Positions 11,363-22,550 of a stretch of DNA of 64,000 bases are shown here, piece by piece. The position numbers and the translations under genes were made by a program. The notes beneath the pieces were generated by a model, which ran no database searches, was not told the origin of the DNA, and saw nothing but the letters and a program-made list of their open reading frames with translations. Origin of the DNA: Dicyema japonicum. Lineage: Eukaryota; Dicyemida; Rhombozoa; Dicyemidae. Position 1 is the first letter of the stretch, and each line of letters opens with the position of its first letter. Location of the stretch: the NCBI GenBank assembly GCA_011109175.1, contig RDEW01000052.1, forward strand, positions 248,001 through 312,000, written 5' to 3'.

Positions 11363-12035
11363 GCTCTGCCACGACTATGTGTGGAGGCATAACGAGGTAG
11401 TAAGGAGTCTTCATCTTCTACTATGCAATAAGTATGGTATTCGCCACACTAGAGAGTTGCGGACTCATAAGGTGCAATCTGTAGTAGAGAACACCAGGGT
11501 CCAAATTAAGGTAAACAGTGTTATCCGTACCTCGGTGCTAGTCAAGCACAATAAACAAGACATTGTGGTATACGATAAGGAGTCTGGCCAAGTCCTTATC
11601 ATAGAATTTGGCATCACGTCTCAAGACCGTTTGCAGACTGTGGAGGTTGAGAAAAAAAGGAAGTATGACTTTCTTGCAAACGAGATGGGGCAGATGCTTG
11701 GTTGCAAGGTCCTCGTTATTCCTATAGTAATGACGTGGGAAGGAATTGCAACAAAGTACCACAAGGGTTATCTGAAGCAGTTGGGGGTAGATAGGAAGTT
11801 CCAGGCCTATCTACAGTCCACTGTGTTAAAGCGGACCCTAGAGACCTTGACACTGGAGTATAGGAGGCAGAGCCCTGAGATGCCATATGGGCAGAGGGTT
11901 CATTTTGACAATGCGCTCTCGGAGTTGTTTCAGCAACCAGAATCGAACCTGCCTGAGGAGGCTGGCGAACAGGCAGGCGAGGAAGGTTGTTGATTAATAA
12001 ATATATTAACTTTTTTATTGTTTGTTAAATAAAGA
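11363..12035 (+). mobile_element. R2-type LINE, C-terminal nuclease domain
   Basis: An open frame continues to a stop at about 11991-11993. It starts inside the zinc-knuckle region (CHDYVWRHNEVVRSLHLLL) and runs through a restriction-like endonuclease domain (NKQDIVVYDKESGQVLIIEF) to the tail FQQPESNLPEEAG. In this superfamily the nuclease core carries Pro-Asp, a second Asp and a Glu; here the Pro is Gln while the downstream Asp and Glu are present. The 3' UTR ends near attgtttgttaaataaag. The RT half is missing at the N at 11362. Confidence 0.75.
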
Positions 12036-12104
12036 TTAAATCCTTATACCGTAAGCATGGAAATTTTTTATTAAACAATAGAAGGCATTGAGATATGAGT
12101 GGTG

Positions 12105-12600
12105 TCATGTTTTTCTTCTCTACTACGGCGACGTTGATGAAAATCTTGGACCAGATCTTACCATAGTTCAAATTAACATTAATGGAATTTGGATGCTTTA
12201 TTGAACAACACTTTCTCGGTTTCCTTCAATGCGATCAACTCCGATCTCGCAAAAATTCATTTCATCGTCCTTTGCGTCCTATTGATTCTGTAACACGAGT
12301 CTTAATTCAAACGAGAAATAATCAAAAGAACTTCCACAGACAGTCAGTGAACATCGGTGAAAGGATATCAACTAACACAACTAAAAACCCTTACAGACCC
12401 TAAGGAAAATACCTCTTCCATTGCATCTCATTTCACCCTTTTTATTGAAGATAGGAGGTACAAGGGTGAACCTTAGTTATATTTGAATTCCCTTTACGAA
12501 ATGCCAATATATCTTTGGTGTCACCTTTGATGCGTTAATGAAGTTCACTCGTCATACTGATAAAGTCATGGCTAGAAGACTTTGAAAGTGAAATATTTTA
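12105..12600 (+). mobile_element. CR1-type LINE relic with a 2A-like motif
   Basis: At 12127-12153 the frame reads GDVDENLGP, followed at once by DLTIVQININGIW, the start of an apurinic-type endonuclease as in CR1/L2 elements. At about 12510-12585 another frame reads GVTFDALMKFTRHTDKVMAR, which matches the post-RT region of the LINE at 26768-29302 (GVTFDQGLTFIRHVENKV). Everything between is lost, so it is an internally deleted, dead copy. The 12182-12403 ORF is not a gene in its own right. Confidence 0.6.
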
Positions 12601-13440
12601 AAGGCTATTGTACAGAAGAACCCCCTCCCTTTTGTGACTTGCATCAGCAGATTTTACCATCACATAATTGCTCCAACCATCGAATATTTTTGTCCCGTTT
12701 AGAGATTTGCCCTTTCCTCTTAGAAAATTGAACACAACACTCAATCCAGCGGAAAAAGGATTGGTTACTACTCTCCTTTCAGAGGAGTCGACCAGAAACA
12801 ATGGCCGAGGTTTTTTTGTATTTTTGTAAGGAACATTACAAAAATAGTATATTGAAATATGCATTTATCGTGTAGGCACCTCGTAGGTCCATCCATCTCC
12901 TGCACAAATACAGAGAAGGTCGCACTATCAAGAAAATGGCATAATGGTGGAACAGTGGTTAAAAAATCCTTATTCATCTAAACAGAACAGTGTTTTCATT
13001 TCATCGCAACCTTGTAGTTCTCAACCTATCTTGGACTTTTATGGTTTTAAGGTAGGTCTCCTTGGGCAGTTGGATCACAGTTTAAGAATGTCAAAAATAA
13101 AAAGAAATCCGTAGACCAGGTAGAGGTGACAGTAATAGTTACTGTGATACTTGGTACTCAAAATCAACGATTTATTTTTATTGATCTTAAAAAACAGTCT
13201 TAAGAATTGGAGATGGTTAATTTGTTGTTCAATAAAAGCTTATTATTAGCACTTTCACTAGAGCCATATATATGTGCAGCAGAAAACACAAGAGAAAGAG
13301 TTAGCTTATTCCAGGCTTTTCTGTTCTTAGTCAGATCCCTCAGTGTGTCCAAGTCATCAGCAGATGCTAGTGCTTTCTTTGTGCATTTGTAAAACGACGG
13401 AGGGTACTTCTCTGCATATCGGGGGTTAAATTAAATAATC
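12600..13440. other. Unassigned stretch, probably LINE-derived
   Basis: Short open segments exist on both strands (12598-12864 minus, 13207-13392 plus). I could not relate them to a family or connect them by tiny introns. Confidence 0.3.
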
Positions 13441-13830
13441 ATACTCATAAATTTTGCCGATAAAAAGGTGATCTTAGACAAGAATACTCAACTGGTACTT
13501 TATACTGACACCTTTCCATAGACTTCTCTGTCATTTCCTTGAACAATCCAAAATGATTATCTGAAGGGGGTCAATATTATGCTTAAGTTATGTCAATCAT
13601 CAGCAAATCAATATTGGGAACAAAAGCAATCATNTCATACTCATAAATTTTGGCGATAAAAAGGTGATCTTAGACAAGAATACTCAACTGGTACTTTATG
13701 CTGACACCTTTCCATAGATTTCTCTGTCATTTCCTTGAACAATCCAAATTGATTATCTGAAGGGAATCAATATTATGCATAAGTTATGTCAATCATCAGC
13801 AAACAAATATTGGGAACAAAAGCAATCATA
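13440..13830. repeat. Direct tandem duplication (~195 bp) with a single N at the joint
   Basis: The block starting tcatactcataaatttt and ending near ggaacaaaagcaatcat occurs twice, at 13440-13633 and 13635-13829, with a few substitutions. The lone N at 13634 is exactly at the boundary. An unmerged overlap of two contigs or haplotypes is therefore the simplest explanation. On the minus strand both copies contain an open segment that includes EMTEKSMERCQHKVPVEYSC, which may be an exon of the gene at 13845-14178. Confidence 0.75.
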
Positions 13831-13844
13831 GGGAACCAGAGAGA

Positions 13845-14178
13845 CTAGATGGGGACTAATATATGACACCAAATGTCTCTTCTCTGTTTATTAACCCATT
13901 TTACGAAACAATAATTATTTATTGTAGCAACTTTCCGATAGTTATCATACGATTTTCATTCCTGGATGGTATTTTGGATCCAATCCGACAATTTAATGGC
14001 ATATCTTCTAGATCCACCCTCAGCGAACTTGTTTTTTCTTTTCTTTCATACCATTACTGTAAGCCACAGACCAAGAACATGCTAACTATATATGTAGAGG
14101 ATCTTGCCAGAATTCACATGCGTATAAGCGATTTTATTTATCACGTACCCTTCTTCTATTATTGATATGATCTCTGAA
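13845..14178 (-). CDS. Intron-split gene fragment, unrecognised
   Basis: Minus-strand exons 14149-14178 (5' end open), 14058-14102, 13951-14027 and 13845-13930 join in frame across GT-AG intervals of 46, 30 and 20 nt. The joined frame ends at the TAG 13845-13847. The peptide includes IISIIEEGSSTYIVSMFLVC, SLRVDLEDMPLNCRIGSKIP and INNYCFVKWVNKQRRDIW. No family is recognised. Further 5' exons probably lie in 14180-14450, where other short open stretches occur. A DNA-transposon origin cannot be excluded. Confidence 0.35.
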
Positions 14179-14548
14179 AAATCCCATCTGATCCTCAAAT
14201 TACAAGGCAATATAGGTGTTCACAGAACATGATTTGGTCCATATTTAGTTTTCTTCACGTTCTTGGATATCCAAGAAACATAACATTTTTCACGAAATAA
14301 GGATAGTTTTGGTTACCACAATTTTAGCAATATGATTTATGCCTTTTCCAGGAAATTAGTCTACATATTTGTAAATCAATAAAATAATGTCGTTAGCACA
14401 AATAATCATTATTAGAGTGCTTTACACACTTAAATTAAAGTGGGAGCAAAATGACTGTTGTAACTCAACATAATTTTGATTTCTAACGACTCTTAAAAGG
14501 AAAATCTTTCATAAACTTATTCCAATATTAGCCATCGAAGGAAGCCTT

Positions 14549-14745
14549 AATGACTAACAAAATATACAAACTAAATATACCCTTCACAAAACTGACCTCA
14601 ATAGTAGATAACAATAGTCCCTTTGCAAATTATAATCCCACAGCCTTAATGACTAACAAAATATACAAACTAAATATATCCTTCACAAAACTGACCTCAA
14701 TAGTAGATAACAATAGTCTCTTTGCAAATTATAATCCCACACAAG
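14549..14745. repeat. Direct tandem duplication, 97-bp unit
   Basis: The unit beginning ccttaatgactaacaaaata is present twice (about 14545-14641 and 14642-14741) with three differences. The 88-codon plus-strand ORF here only reflects this repeat. Confidence 0.8.
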
Positions 14746-14842
14746 ACATCCATATCTTCCAAACTAATTCAACCTTAGTTCTTTATCCGCAAATGTCACC
14801 AAGAATATATTCATAATAAAACTTCAACAACTCTAGGGAGTT

Positions 14843-15130
14843 TCAGTTATGAAATATTAGATCTGTTTGACCAATAAGTCGAATTGTGGATAAAAGTAAT
14901 ATCATCAAAATCCTCTTATTATAGAACCTTAAGGTTTTATACGCCCGACAGCTGATTGCTATACAGCAATAGATCCTTAACATGATATTATGAAGCCACA
15001 TCAGCAGATCACGAGGTAATGATAAGATAATTGTGCCTATAGTGAAGATAAGAATAGACACTGCAGGAATATAATATTTTGGAGAAAAACCAATACAAAT
15101 CAAATATGCACTTTGTGAAACAGTAACCAC
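14843..15130 (-). CDS. Possible small membrane protein
   Basis: A 95-codon minus-strand frame begins 44 bp downstream of the S6-kinase stop. It has two or three hydrophobic segments (YYIPAVSILIFTIGTIILSL, IYCCIAISC, ILMILLLSTIRLIG) and several basic residues. No family is recognised. It may be a real gene, one exon of a longer intron-split gene, or chance in AT-rich DNA. Confidence 0.25.
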   Translation of the reverse strand: MVTVSQSAYLICIGFSPKYYIPAVSILIFTIGTIILSLPRDLLMWLHNIMLRIYCCIAISCRAYKTLRFYNKRILMILLLSTIRLIGQTDLIFHN

Positions 15131-15173
15131 ATATCATAATTTATTTAAACCGCATTGTAAAATTAATTTCAAT

Positions 15174-16625
<1,452 letters not shown>

Positions 16626-16656
16626 TTACATTCATAATCGCACAACGTTGTTAATN

Positions 16657-16795
16657 GACCTGGACGAATTAAGATCACTCGCATTCTACAAAGGAAAATG
16701 GAAAAGACTAACTATAAATATTGTTTCTTTGAGTGTTGCACATGGGCTATAAACATTATGGCTTTCGTGGAAGTGCCATAATAATAATATGGCAT
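16657..16795 (+). mobile_element. RTE-type LINE 3' end
   Basis: Starts directly after the N at 16656 with gacctggacgaattaagatc. It then runs as in the 3' UTR of the 44-45.5 kb RTE element to a hairpin-like attatggctttcgtggaagtgcc and an (ATA)n tail. Only the last ~140 bp are present. Confidence 0.65.
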
Positions 16796-17500
16796 TTATT
16801 GTTCTTGTTCGTTAGTAGATATAAGATCAAAATCACAGAAAGCACATATTTTTGCCAAGAAATATTCTGTTTTCATACTCAACTTTATGGGAAACTATGT
16901 AATTCAAAAATTTCTATTTTAATAGACTGTTTTACAAAAATTTTCTGTTAACACACATCGTAAAACCGTAAAGAATTTAAAGTGAAAGACTATTTTATAT
17001 TTTTGGACAACATGTGTTTGATTATGTAATTCAAAAATTTCTATTTTAATCGACTGTGTTACAAAAATTTTCTGTTAACACACATCGTAAAACCGTAAAG
17101 AATTTAAAGTGAAAGACTATTTTATATTTTTGGACAACATGTGTTTGATTAAAGATGAAAACACATTATGGAAATGTTAAAGAATTAATATTGGGATAAA
17201 GGAATCAGTTGTAAAAAACAAATGAAGAAAAGAATTATTTTTCTATAATTTGACAACTAACTAACTTGGTTTTCATAAAATGGGGTAGTTGGCTAACCAA
17301 AACAAAATATTAATCCTTGAATCTTTCTGAAATAGTTATATTTGTTTCAGAGTCTAGCGCGACGAAATATTGTAAACGGAAAATCTTAGATTTCAGTCTC
17401 TGTTGAAAGAGTTATTTCGCTAATATCTAAGATTCTCAAAAATATCGAATTTTTTAAACATATAATATTTATGACTCTTTGATTTCATTCTATAATAAAA
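16796..17500. repeat. Dispersed repeat block with internal 132-bp tandem duplication
   Basis: Matches 45532-46110 over most of its length and 43840-44060 over its first part. Within it, the unit attcaaaaatttctatttta...caacatgtgtttgatta occurs twice (about 16900-17150), whereas the 45.6 kb copy has it once. No coding capacity. It forms the left flank of the membrane-protein locus in both copies of the large duplication. Confidence 0.75.
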
Positions 17501-17504
17501 CACC

Positions 17505-19672
17505 CCACTTTATTTAACAAACAATAAAAAAGTTAATATATTTAATCAACAACCTTCCTCGCCTGCCTGTTCGCCAGCCTTCTCCGGCAGGTTCGATTCT
17601 GGTTGCTGAAACAACTCCGAGAGCGCCTTGTCTAATTGAACCCTCTCCCCATATGACATCTCAGGGCTCTGCCTCCTATACTCCAGTGTCAGGCTCTCTA
17701 GGGTCTGCTTTAACACAGTGGACTGTAGATAGGCCTGGAGCTTCCTATCTACCCCCAACTGCTTCAGATAACTTTTGTGGTACTTTGTTGCAATTCCTTC
17801 CCACGTCATTACTATAGGTAACGAGGACCTTGCAACCAAGCATCTGCCCCATCTCGTTTGCAAGAAAGTCATATTTCCTTTTTTTCTCCACCTCCACATT
17901 CTGCAAACGGTCTTGAGACGTGATGCCAACCTTTATGATAAGGACTTGGCCAGACTTCTTATCGTGTACCACAATGTCCGGTTTATTGTGCTTGACTAGC
18001 ACCGAGGTACGAATAACACTGTCTACCTTAATTTGGACCCTGGTGTTCTCTACTAAAGATTGCACCTTATGAGTCCGCAACTTTCTGGTGTGGCGAATAC
18101 CATACTTATTGCATAGTAGAAGATGAAGACTCCTTACTACCTCGTTGTGCCTCCACACATAGTCGTGGCAGAGCATGGATTCACATCGAGTGGCTAAATG
18201 ATCAACCGACATGCTCCTTGACTTACAGTGGGGACATGTATTTGTTGATCGACCCCAAAAATATTGCGGTCTTGCATATACGTGTACAACGCCTCCGATC
18301 GAGGTGAGTTGTCACCGTATTTTAGCCATATTGTCGACGACTTAAGGTCGACATGTGGGTTGTCCAATGCTCTGAAGAGGACCTTATGAAAGCTTTTTAA
18401 GTTGATCTTTTCCATCAAATTATTATATTGTAATTCGATCAACCAACGCCTCCGATCGAGGTGAGTTGTCACCGTATTTTAGCCATATTGTCGACGACTT
18501 AAGGTCGACATGTGGGTTGTCCAATGCTCTGAAGAGGACCTTATGAAAGCTTTTTAAGTTGATCTTTTCCATCAAATTATTATATTGTAATTTGATCAAC
18601 GTCTTCACATTTACTATCCCACCATCACCAACACCATACTTAGCAGACAAAAAAGGTCTGATAGTGCCTAGGTGGGTTGCCCGTGTTTTCTCGGTCGTTA
18701 TTATGGCGTGCTTCCTAGCAGACACACTTGACCCAGCTATCAGGGTGTCGTGCATTCGCATTAGGATACGCTCACTTAGTTGGACTACTCCACACAGTCC
18801 ACGGCCGAATTTATCACGGGGTAAATATAGTCTCTCCTTATTGGCTGCCAGCACATGGAAATGGTTTTCTCTGAGTACTCCACGGATCATAACATCCATT
18901 TCATCATACTCTTTGGGCTCAAACTCCACAACACCTATGTAGTAGTTTAGCAGCGAGACAGCATACTCATTTAATGTTAAGAACAAATTCCTTGCATTTA
19001 GAGACGTTTTACACAATAACGCTGCTCTTTTACGGATGCCTTCAGTAATTTGTCGCTTTGTCTCAGGCATTATAAGGGACTTTGGAGATTAGGTAACACC
19101 CAGATACTTATATCCTTCGTGTTCCTCTAGGACTCTTACTAACTCGCTACATACTTGCGTGTTAGTCGCAGACTTTGAATAATTCAAATCTAGCCCTATA
19201 CTCTCAAAGAATTCCCTGGCACAGACCCCCATGGAGTAGAGCTCCTCGGCTATTCGAGCATACATCTTCAGGTTATCGATAAAAAGAAGGTGATTTGTAC
19301 TGAAACAGACCCCTTCACAATGAACTGCTATTTGCTCAAACCGGTCATTGAGGCGGCGACTCAATGGCTCCAAACAGAGAACAAAGAGTAGCGGAGACAT
19401 GCTATCCCCCTGAAGGATCCCCCTCTTGAGTTTTACCTCGCCTATCCGGTGCCTATTATAGTTCAGATGAATACTCCACTTATTCATCACAGCCACTACA
19501 AAGCTGATGAACCACACAGGCATACACAGACTGTGTAGGCACTCGACAAGGTAAGAATGATCAACTGAATCGTAAGCCTTCTTCACATCCACCCACATGG
19601 ACAAAAGTGAGTTTCCGTGAGACACAGAAAGGCATTTGTTGATCAAAGCCTGCTCTTTTGCCCCCTGACAAT
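17505..19672 (-). mobile_element. R2-type LINE, longest copy (RT, zinc knuckle, nuclease), disrupted
   Basis: Minus strand from the gap edge: MWVDVKKAYDSVDHSYLVEC (RT motif A), IGEVKLKRGILQGDSMSPL (motif B), HLLFIDNLKMYA (motif C, second Asp replaced by Asn), a thumb region with MPETKRQITEGIRKRAALLC, then CPHCKSRSMSVDHLATRC (CCHC knuckle), NKPDIVVHDKKSGQVLIIK (restriction-like nuclease, Glu of the core replaced by Lys) and an acidic tail. The domain order RT, zinc knuckle, restriction-like endonuclease is that of R2/NeSL/CRE-type non-LTR elements. The frame is broken in at least four places, and 18289-18441 is repeated at 18443-18599. The 5' end is lost in the N gap. Compared with the second copy of the locus at 46.1 kb, this element is a clean insertion into the repeat. 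Confidence 0.85.
18289..18599. repeat. Direct tandem duplication (~155 bp) inside the R2-type LINE
   Basis: The block from caacgcctccgatcgaggtg to ttatattgtaatt occurs twice, nearly identically. It duplicates part of the coding region and so breaks the element. Confidence 0.85.
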
Positions 19673-20283
19673 NNNNNNNNNNNNNNNNNNNNNNNNNNNN
19701 NNNNNNNNNNNNNNNNNNNNNNNNNNNNNNNNNNNNNNNNNNNNNNNNNNNNNNNNNNNNNNNNNNNNNNNNNNNNNNNNNNNNNNNNNNNNNNNNNNNN
19801 NNNNNNNNNNNNNNNNNNNNNNNNNNNNNNNNNNNNNNNNNNNNNNNNNNNNNNNNNNNNNNNNNNNNNNNNNNNNNNNNNNNNNNNNNNNNNNNNNNNN
19901 NNNNNNNNNNNNNNNNNNNNNNNNNNNNNNNNNNNNNNNNNNNNNNNNNNNNNNNNNNNNNNNNNNNNNNNNNNNNNNNNNNNNNNNNNNNNNNNNNNNN
20001 NNNNNNNNNNNNNNNNNNNNNNNNNNNNNNNNNNNNNNNNNNNNNNNNNNNNNNNNNNNNNNNNNNNNNNNNNNNNNNNNNNNNNNNNNNNNNNNNNNNN
20101 NNNNNNNNNNNNNNNNNNNNNNNNNNNNNNNNNNNNNNNNNNNNNNNNNNNNNNNNNNNNNNNNNNNNNNNNNNNNNNNNNNNNNNNNNNNNNNNNNNNN
20201 NNNNNNNNNNNNNNNNNNNNNNNNNNNNNNNNNNNNNNNNNNNNNNNNNNNNNNNNNNNNNNNNNNNNNNNNNNNNNNNNNNN
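19673..20283. other. Assembly gap
   Basis: 611 N bases between the R2-type LINE 5' part and the membrane-protein locus. ORFs called through the Ns are meaningless. Confidence 0.99.
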
Positions 20284-20441
20284 AAAAAAATGCTACATTA
20301 ATTATTTTAAATTGCTATTTTACAGTTGCTTAATTATCTGTCACCCGAACAAATGGATCTAAATTTTAAGTAAATTTATATTTATGTATGAAATATAACA
20401 TAAGCACTAATAGAATTAGTCAACAGAATTTTATTATAATA

Positions 20442-21391
20442 TTAATGATTGAATAATCCAATCTGTAATGGATAATAACGTCTTCTTTTATATTTTATTA
20501 TGTAGGCCACAGCAAATATTACAACAATTCCACCTATTACACAAATAGCTATTATATTTTGGTTTTCTAAATTTAACTCAATATTACTGATTGGATGAAA
20601 CTTTATGGTACTTAAATAACTATGAGTAGTCATTGTCTTTAATTTTGTCTTTAAAGCAATTGAAGTTAATTTTTTGTTTTTAAATTCTACAAATTTCCTT
20701 TTAGAATAGTACTGTTTATATAACTTTGAGTTGTAGTTGTCTTTATTTTTGTATTCAAATGGGTTGTTGATTTTAATCTGTTATTTCTATTGAAATCACA
20801 TCCGAGATCTAAATGTAGGCATTTATGAGTACCATTTCCAGTAAATAATGTAAAATTATCTGTTTTTAATATTTGCATTTTCATATCTTTTATTTTTATT
20901 TTTCCAAAATTAGAAATACGTAAAACTATTTCTCTGCAGTTATAATAACCGTTAGATGAAATGTTTATATTTTCAAGTCCATAACGATTATGAGTGGAAA
21001 TTCGTGATAATCCCCAAGAAACAGAACATATATTAGTTGATCTTAAATAATCAACCATTATTGAAAAATATATATCATTTTTCTTCCATTTAAGGATAAA
21101 ATCAAATCGGCCAAATTTTTCGAAATAAAAAATTGCGTCATTTAAATTTTCATATATTATCTTTATTAAATATAATGTGATTACAGTATTATTAATTTTA
21201 TATTCAATGTCAATTATTCCACTAAACAATGCTACAATCCGATCATCCTCTAATGCACCCCACATTGGGACATTATTATACAACTTATTAAAGGTCTTAA
21301 TATTCTTCATTAGTGATTTATTGGTTACCATACACATATATATTACTATTATTAATTTATTTTGTAAACCTAGTAATTGGAGCATCTTCAC
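20442..21391 (-). CDS. Type I membrane protein with Thr-rich stalk, copy A (intact)
   Basis: Exon 1 20713-21391 and exon 2 20442-20686, joined across a 26-nt GT-AG intron (20687-20712), give 307 residues. The N-terminus MKMLQLLGLQNKLIIVIYMC looks like a signal peptide. The ectodomain has Cys residues in NICSVSW, YYNCRE, HKCLHLDLGCDF and sequons such as NNT, NFT and NGT. A short Thr-rich stalk follows (KIKTTTTQSY and KLKTMTTHSY, a repeated unit), then a membrane helix ICVIGGIVVIFAVAYII and a 17-residue basic tail KYKRRRYY. Without the intron the frame would stop before the membrane helix. Family unknown; homologous to 46304-47255 and 58322-58910. Probably a cell-surface glycoprotein (inference). 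Confidence 0.6.
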
Positions 21392-21439
21392 AGCAATTAT
21401 TCTAATTATGAATTTAATTTTAATTTAAAATTATTAAAC

Positions 21440-22550
21440 TTATAATTTTTATTTAATACTGTCACATTATAATGCTAATTCTCTGACAAATTCGACAAGA
21501 GACTTATCAAGTTGCAAATCTATTATTAAATCTGTTTATTTCAAAAATACGTATTGTATTCAAGAGAACTAAACAAGAGAGGACCGTAATTTTTTGACAA
21601 CAAAACAGTGGGGTTTCCTTTTATTTAATACTGTCTCATTATAATGCTAATTCTCTGACAAATTCGACAAAAGACTTATCAAGTTGCAAATCTATTATTA
21701 AATCTAATTATTTCAAAAATACGTATTGTATTCAAGAGAACTAAACAAGAGAAAACCGTAATTTTTTGACAACAAACCAGTGGGGTTTCCACGCGAGAAG
21801 AACTGGTGCTCACCATATAAACTAGGAGATTGTGAATGTCATAGATACTAGTAGGCAGTTACCCGCTAAGAAACTTTTTATCCGGAAGACAGTCTTTCGT
21901 CTAAAAAGGAGGAACAAATAAGAATGAGATTATGTTTATAATAGGAGTCCAACAAAGATCTGGTTTGATCCCAATTTTATTCGACGTATTCATTGTAAGT
22001 TTTTCAATATAAAAAAAATTAATATTGGACTAATTATACATGCCGATGACGTCAAAGTTGTCGACACACTCTAAGGGATAAGTTTACGACTATGTTGGTT
22101 CAAATGATGGCGCAATATGAAAGGATAAAGCTCTCTGATCACATGGAAGATTATTTGAAAATGTCAGAGCGATAAAAAAGAGGCTTATCAAGCTCTTCTC
22201 AGTGCTCGCAAGTTACCCGTAGATATGAACACTTTACTTTATTTTCAGTTAATCAATATCGATTTGATTTTCTAAGTGCGAGATGAGACTTTCTTTAAAG
22301 AAAGAAAAAATTATATTTCTATTGGAGAAAATGAGAACGACAATAATGACAGCAATTGATAGCTTAATGAAGAACTAAATAAGTAATAAAAGAAAAAACT
22401 CATTTCTATTCATAGTATAATGCAGGAGAGGATCGATGCCAACAAAAAGAGGTCAAATATGCAAAACACAAACAAAAAACCAATAGAAATAGCTGGATGG
22501 ATGGAGGGTCTAGGGAGAAGTGTCAATTCACAAAAAGTAGCTCAACATGA
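21440..22550 (+). repeat. Repeat block with RT relic, and a ~168-bp tandem duplication
   Basis: Shared with 25640-26540 and 47310-48250. The unit taatgctaattctctgacaa through caacaaa-cagtggggttt occurs twice here (about 21470-21615 and 21640-21790). Downstream, frames contain GVQQRSGLIPILFDVF and, after frameshifts, a His-Ala-Asp-Asp stretch. These resemble RT motifs B and C of a LINE, so this is an old LINE relic. No intact gene. Confidence 0.6.

Noticed and set aside
14843-15130. Calling this a receptor because of its hydrophobic segments
   Set aside because: Only 95 codons and no family motif; kept as a low-confidence membrane ORF.
19617-20362. Long ORFs through the N gap near 20 kb
   Set aside because: They consist almost only of unknown residues; there is no real coding evidence.
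21177-21428. 83-codon plus-strand ORF with hydrophobic content (also 47041-47292)
   Set aside because: Antisense shadow of the signal-peptide region of the membrane protein; same in both copies because the DNA is duplicated.
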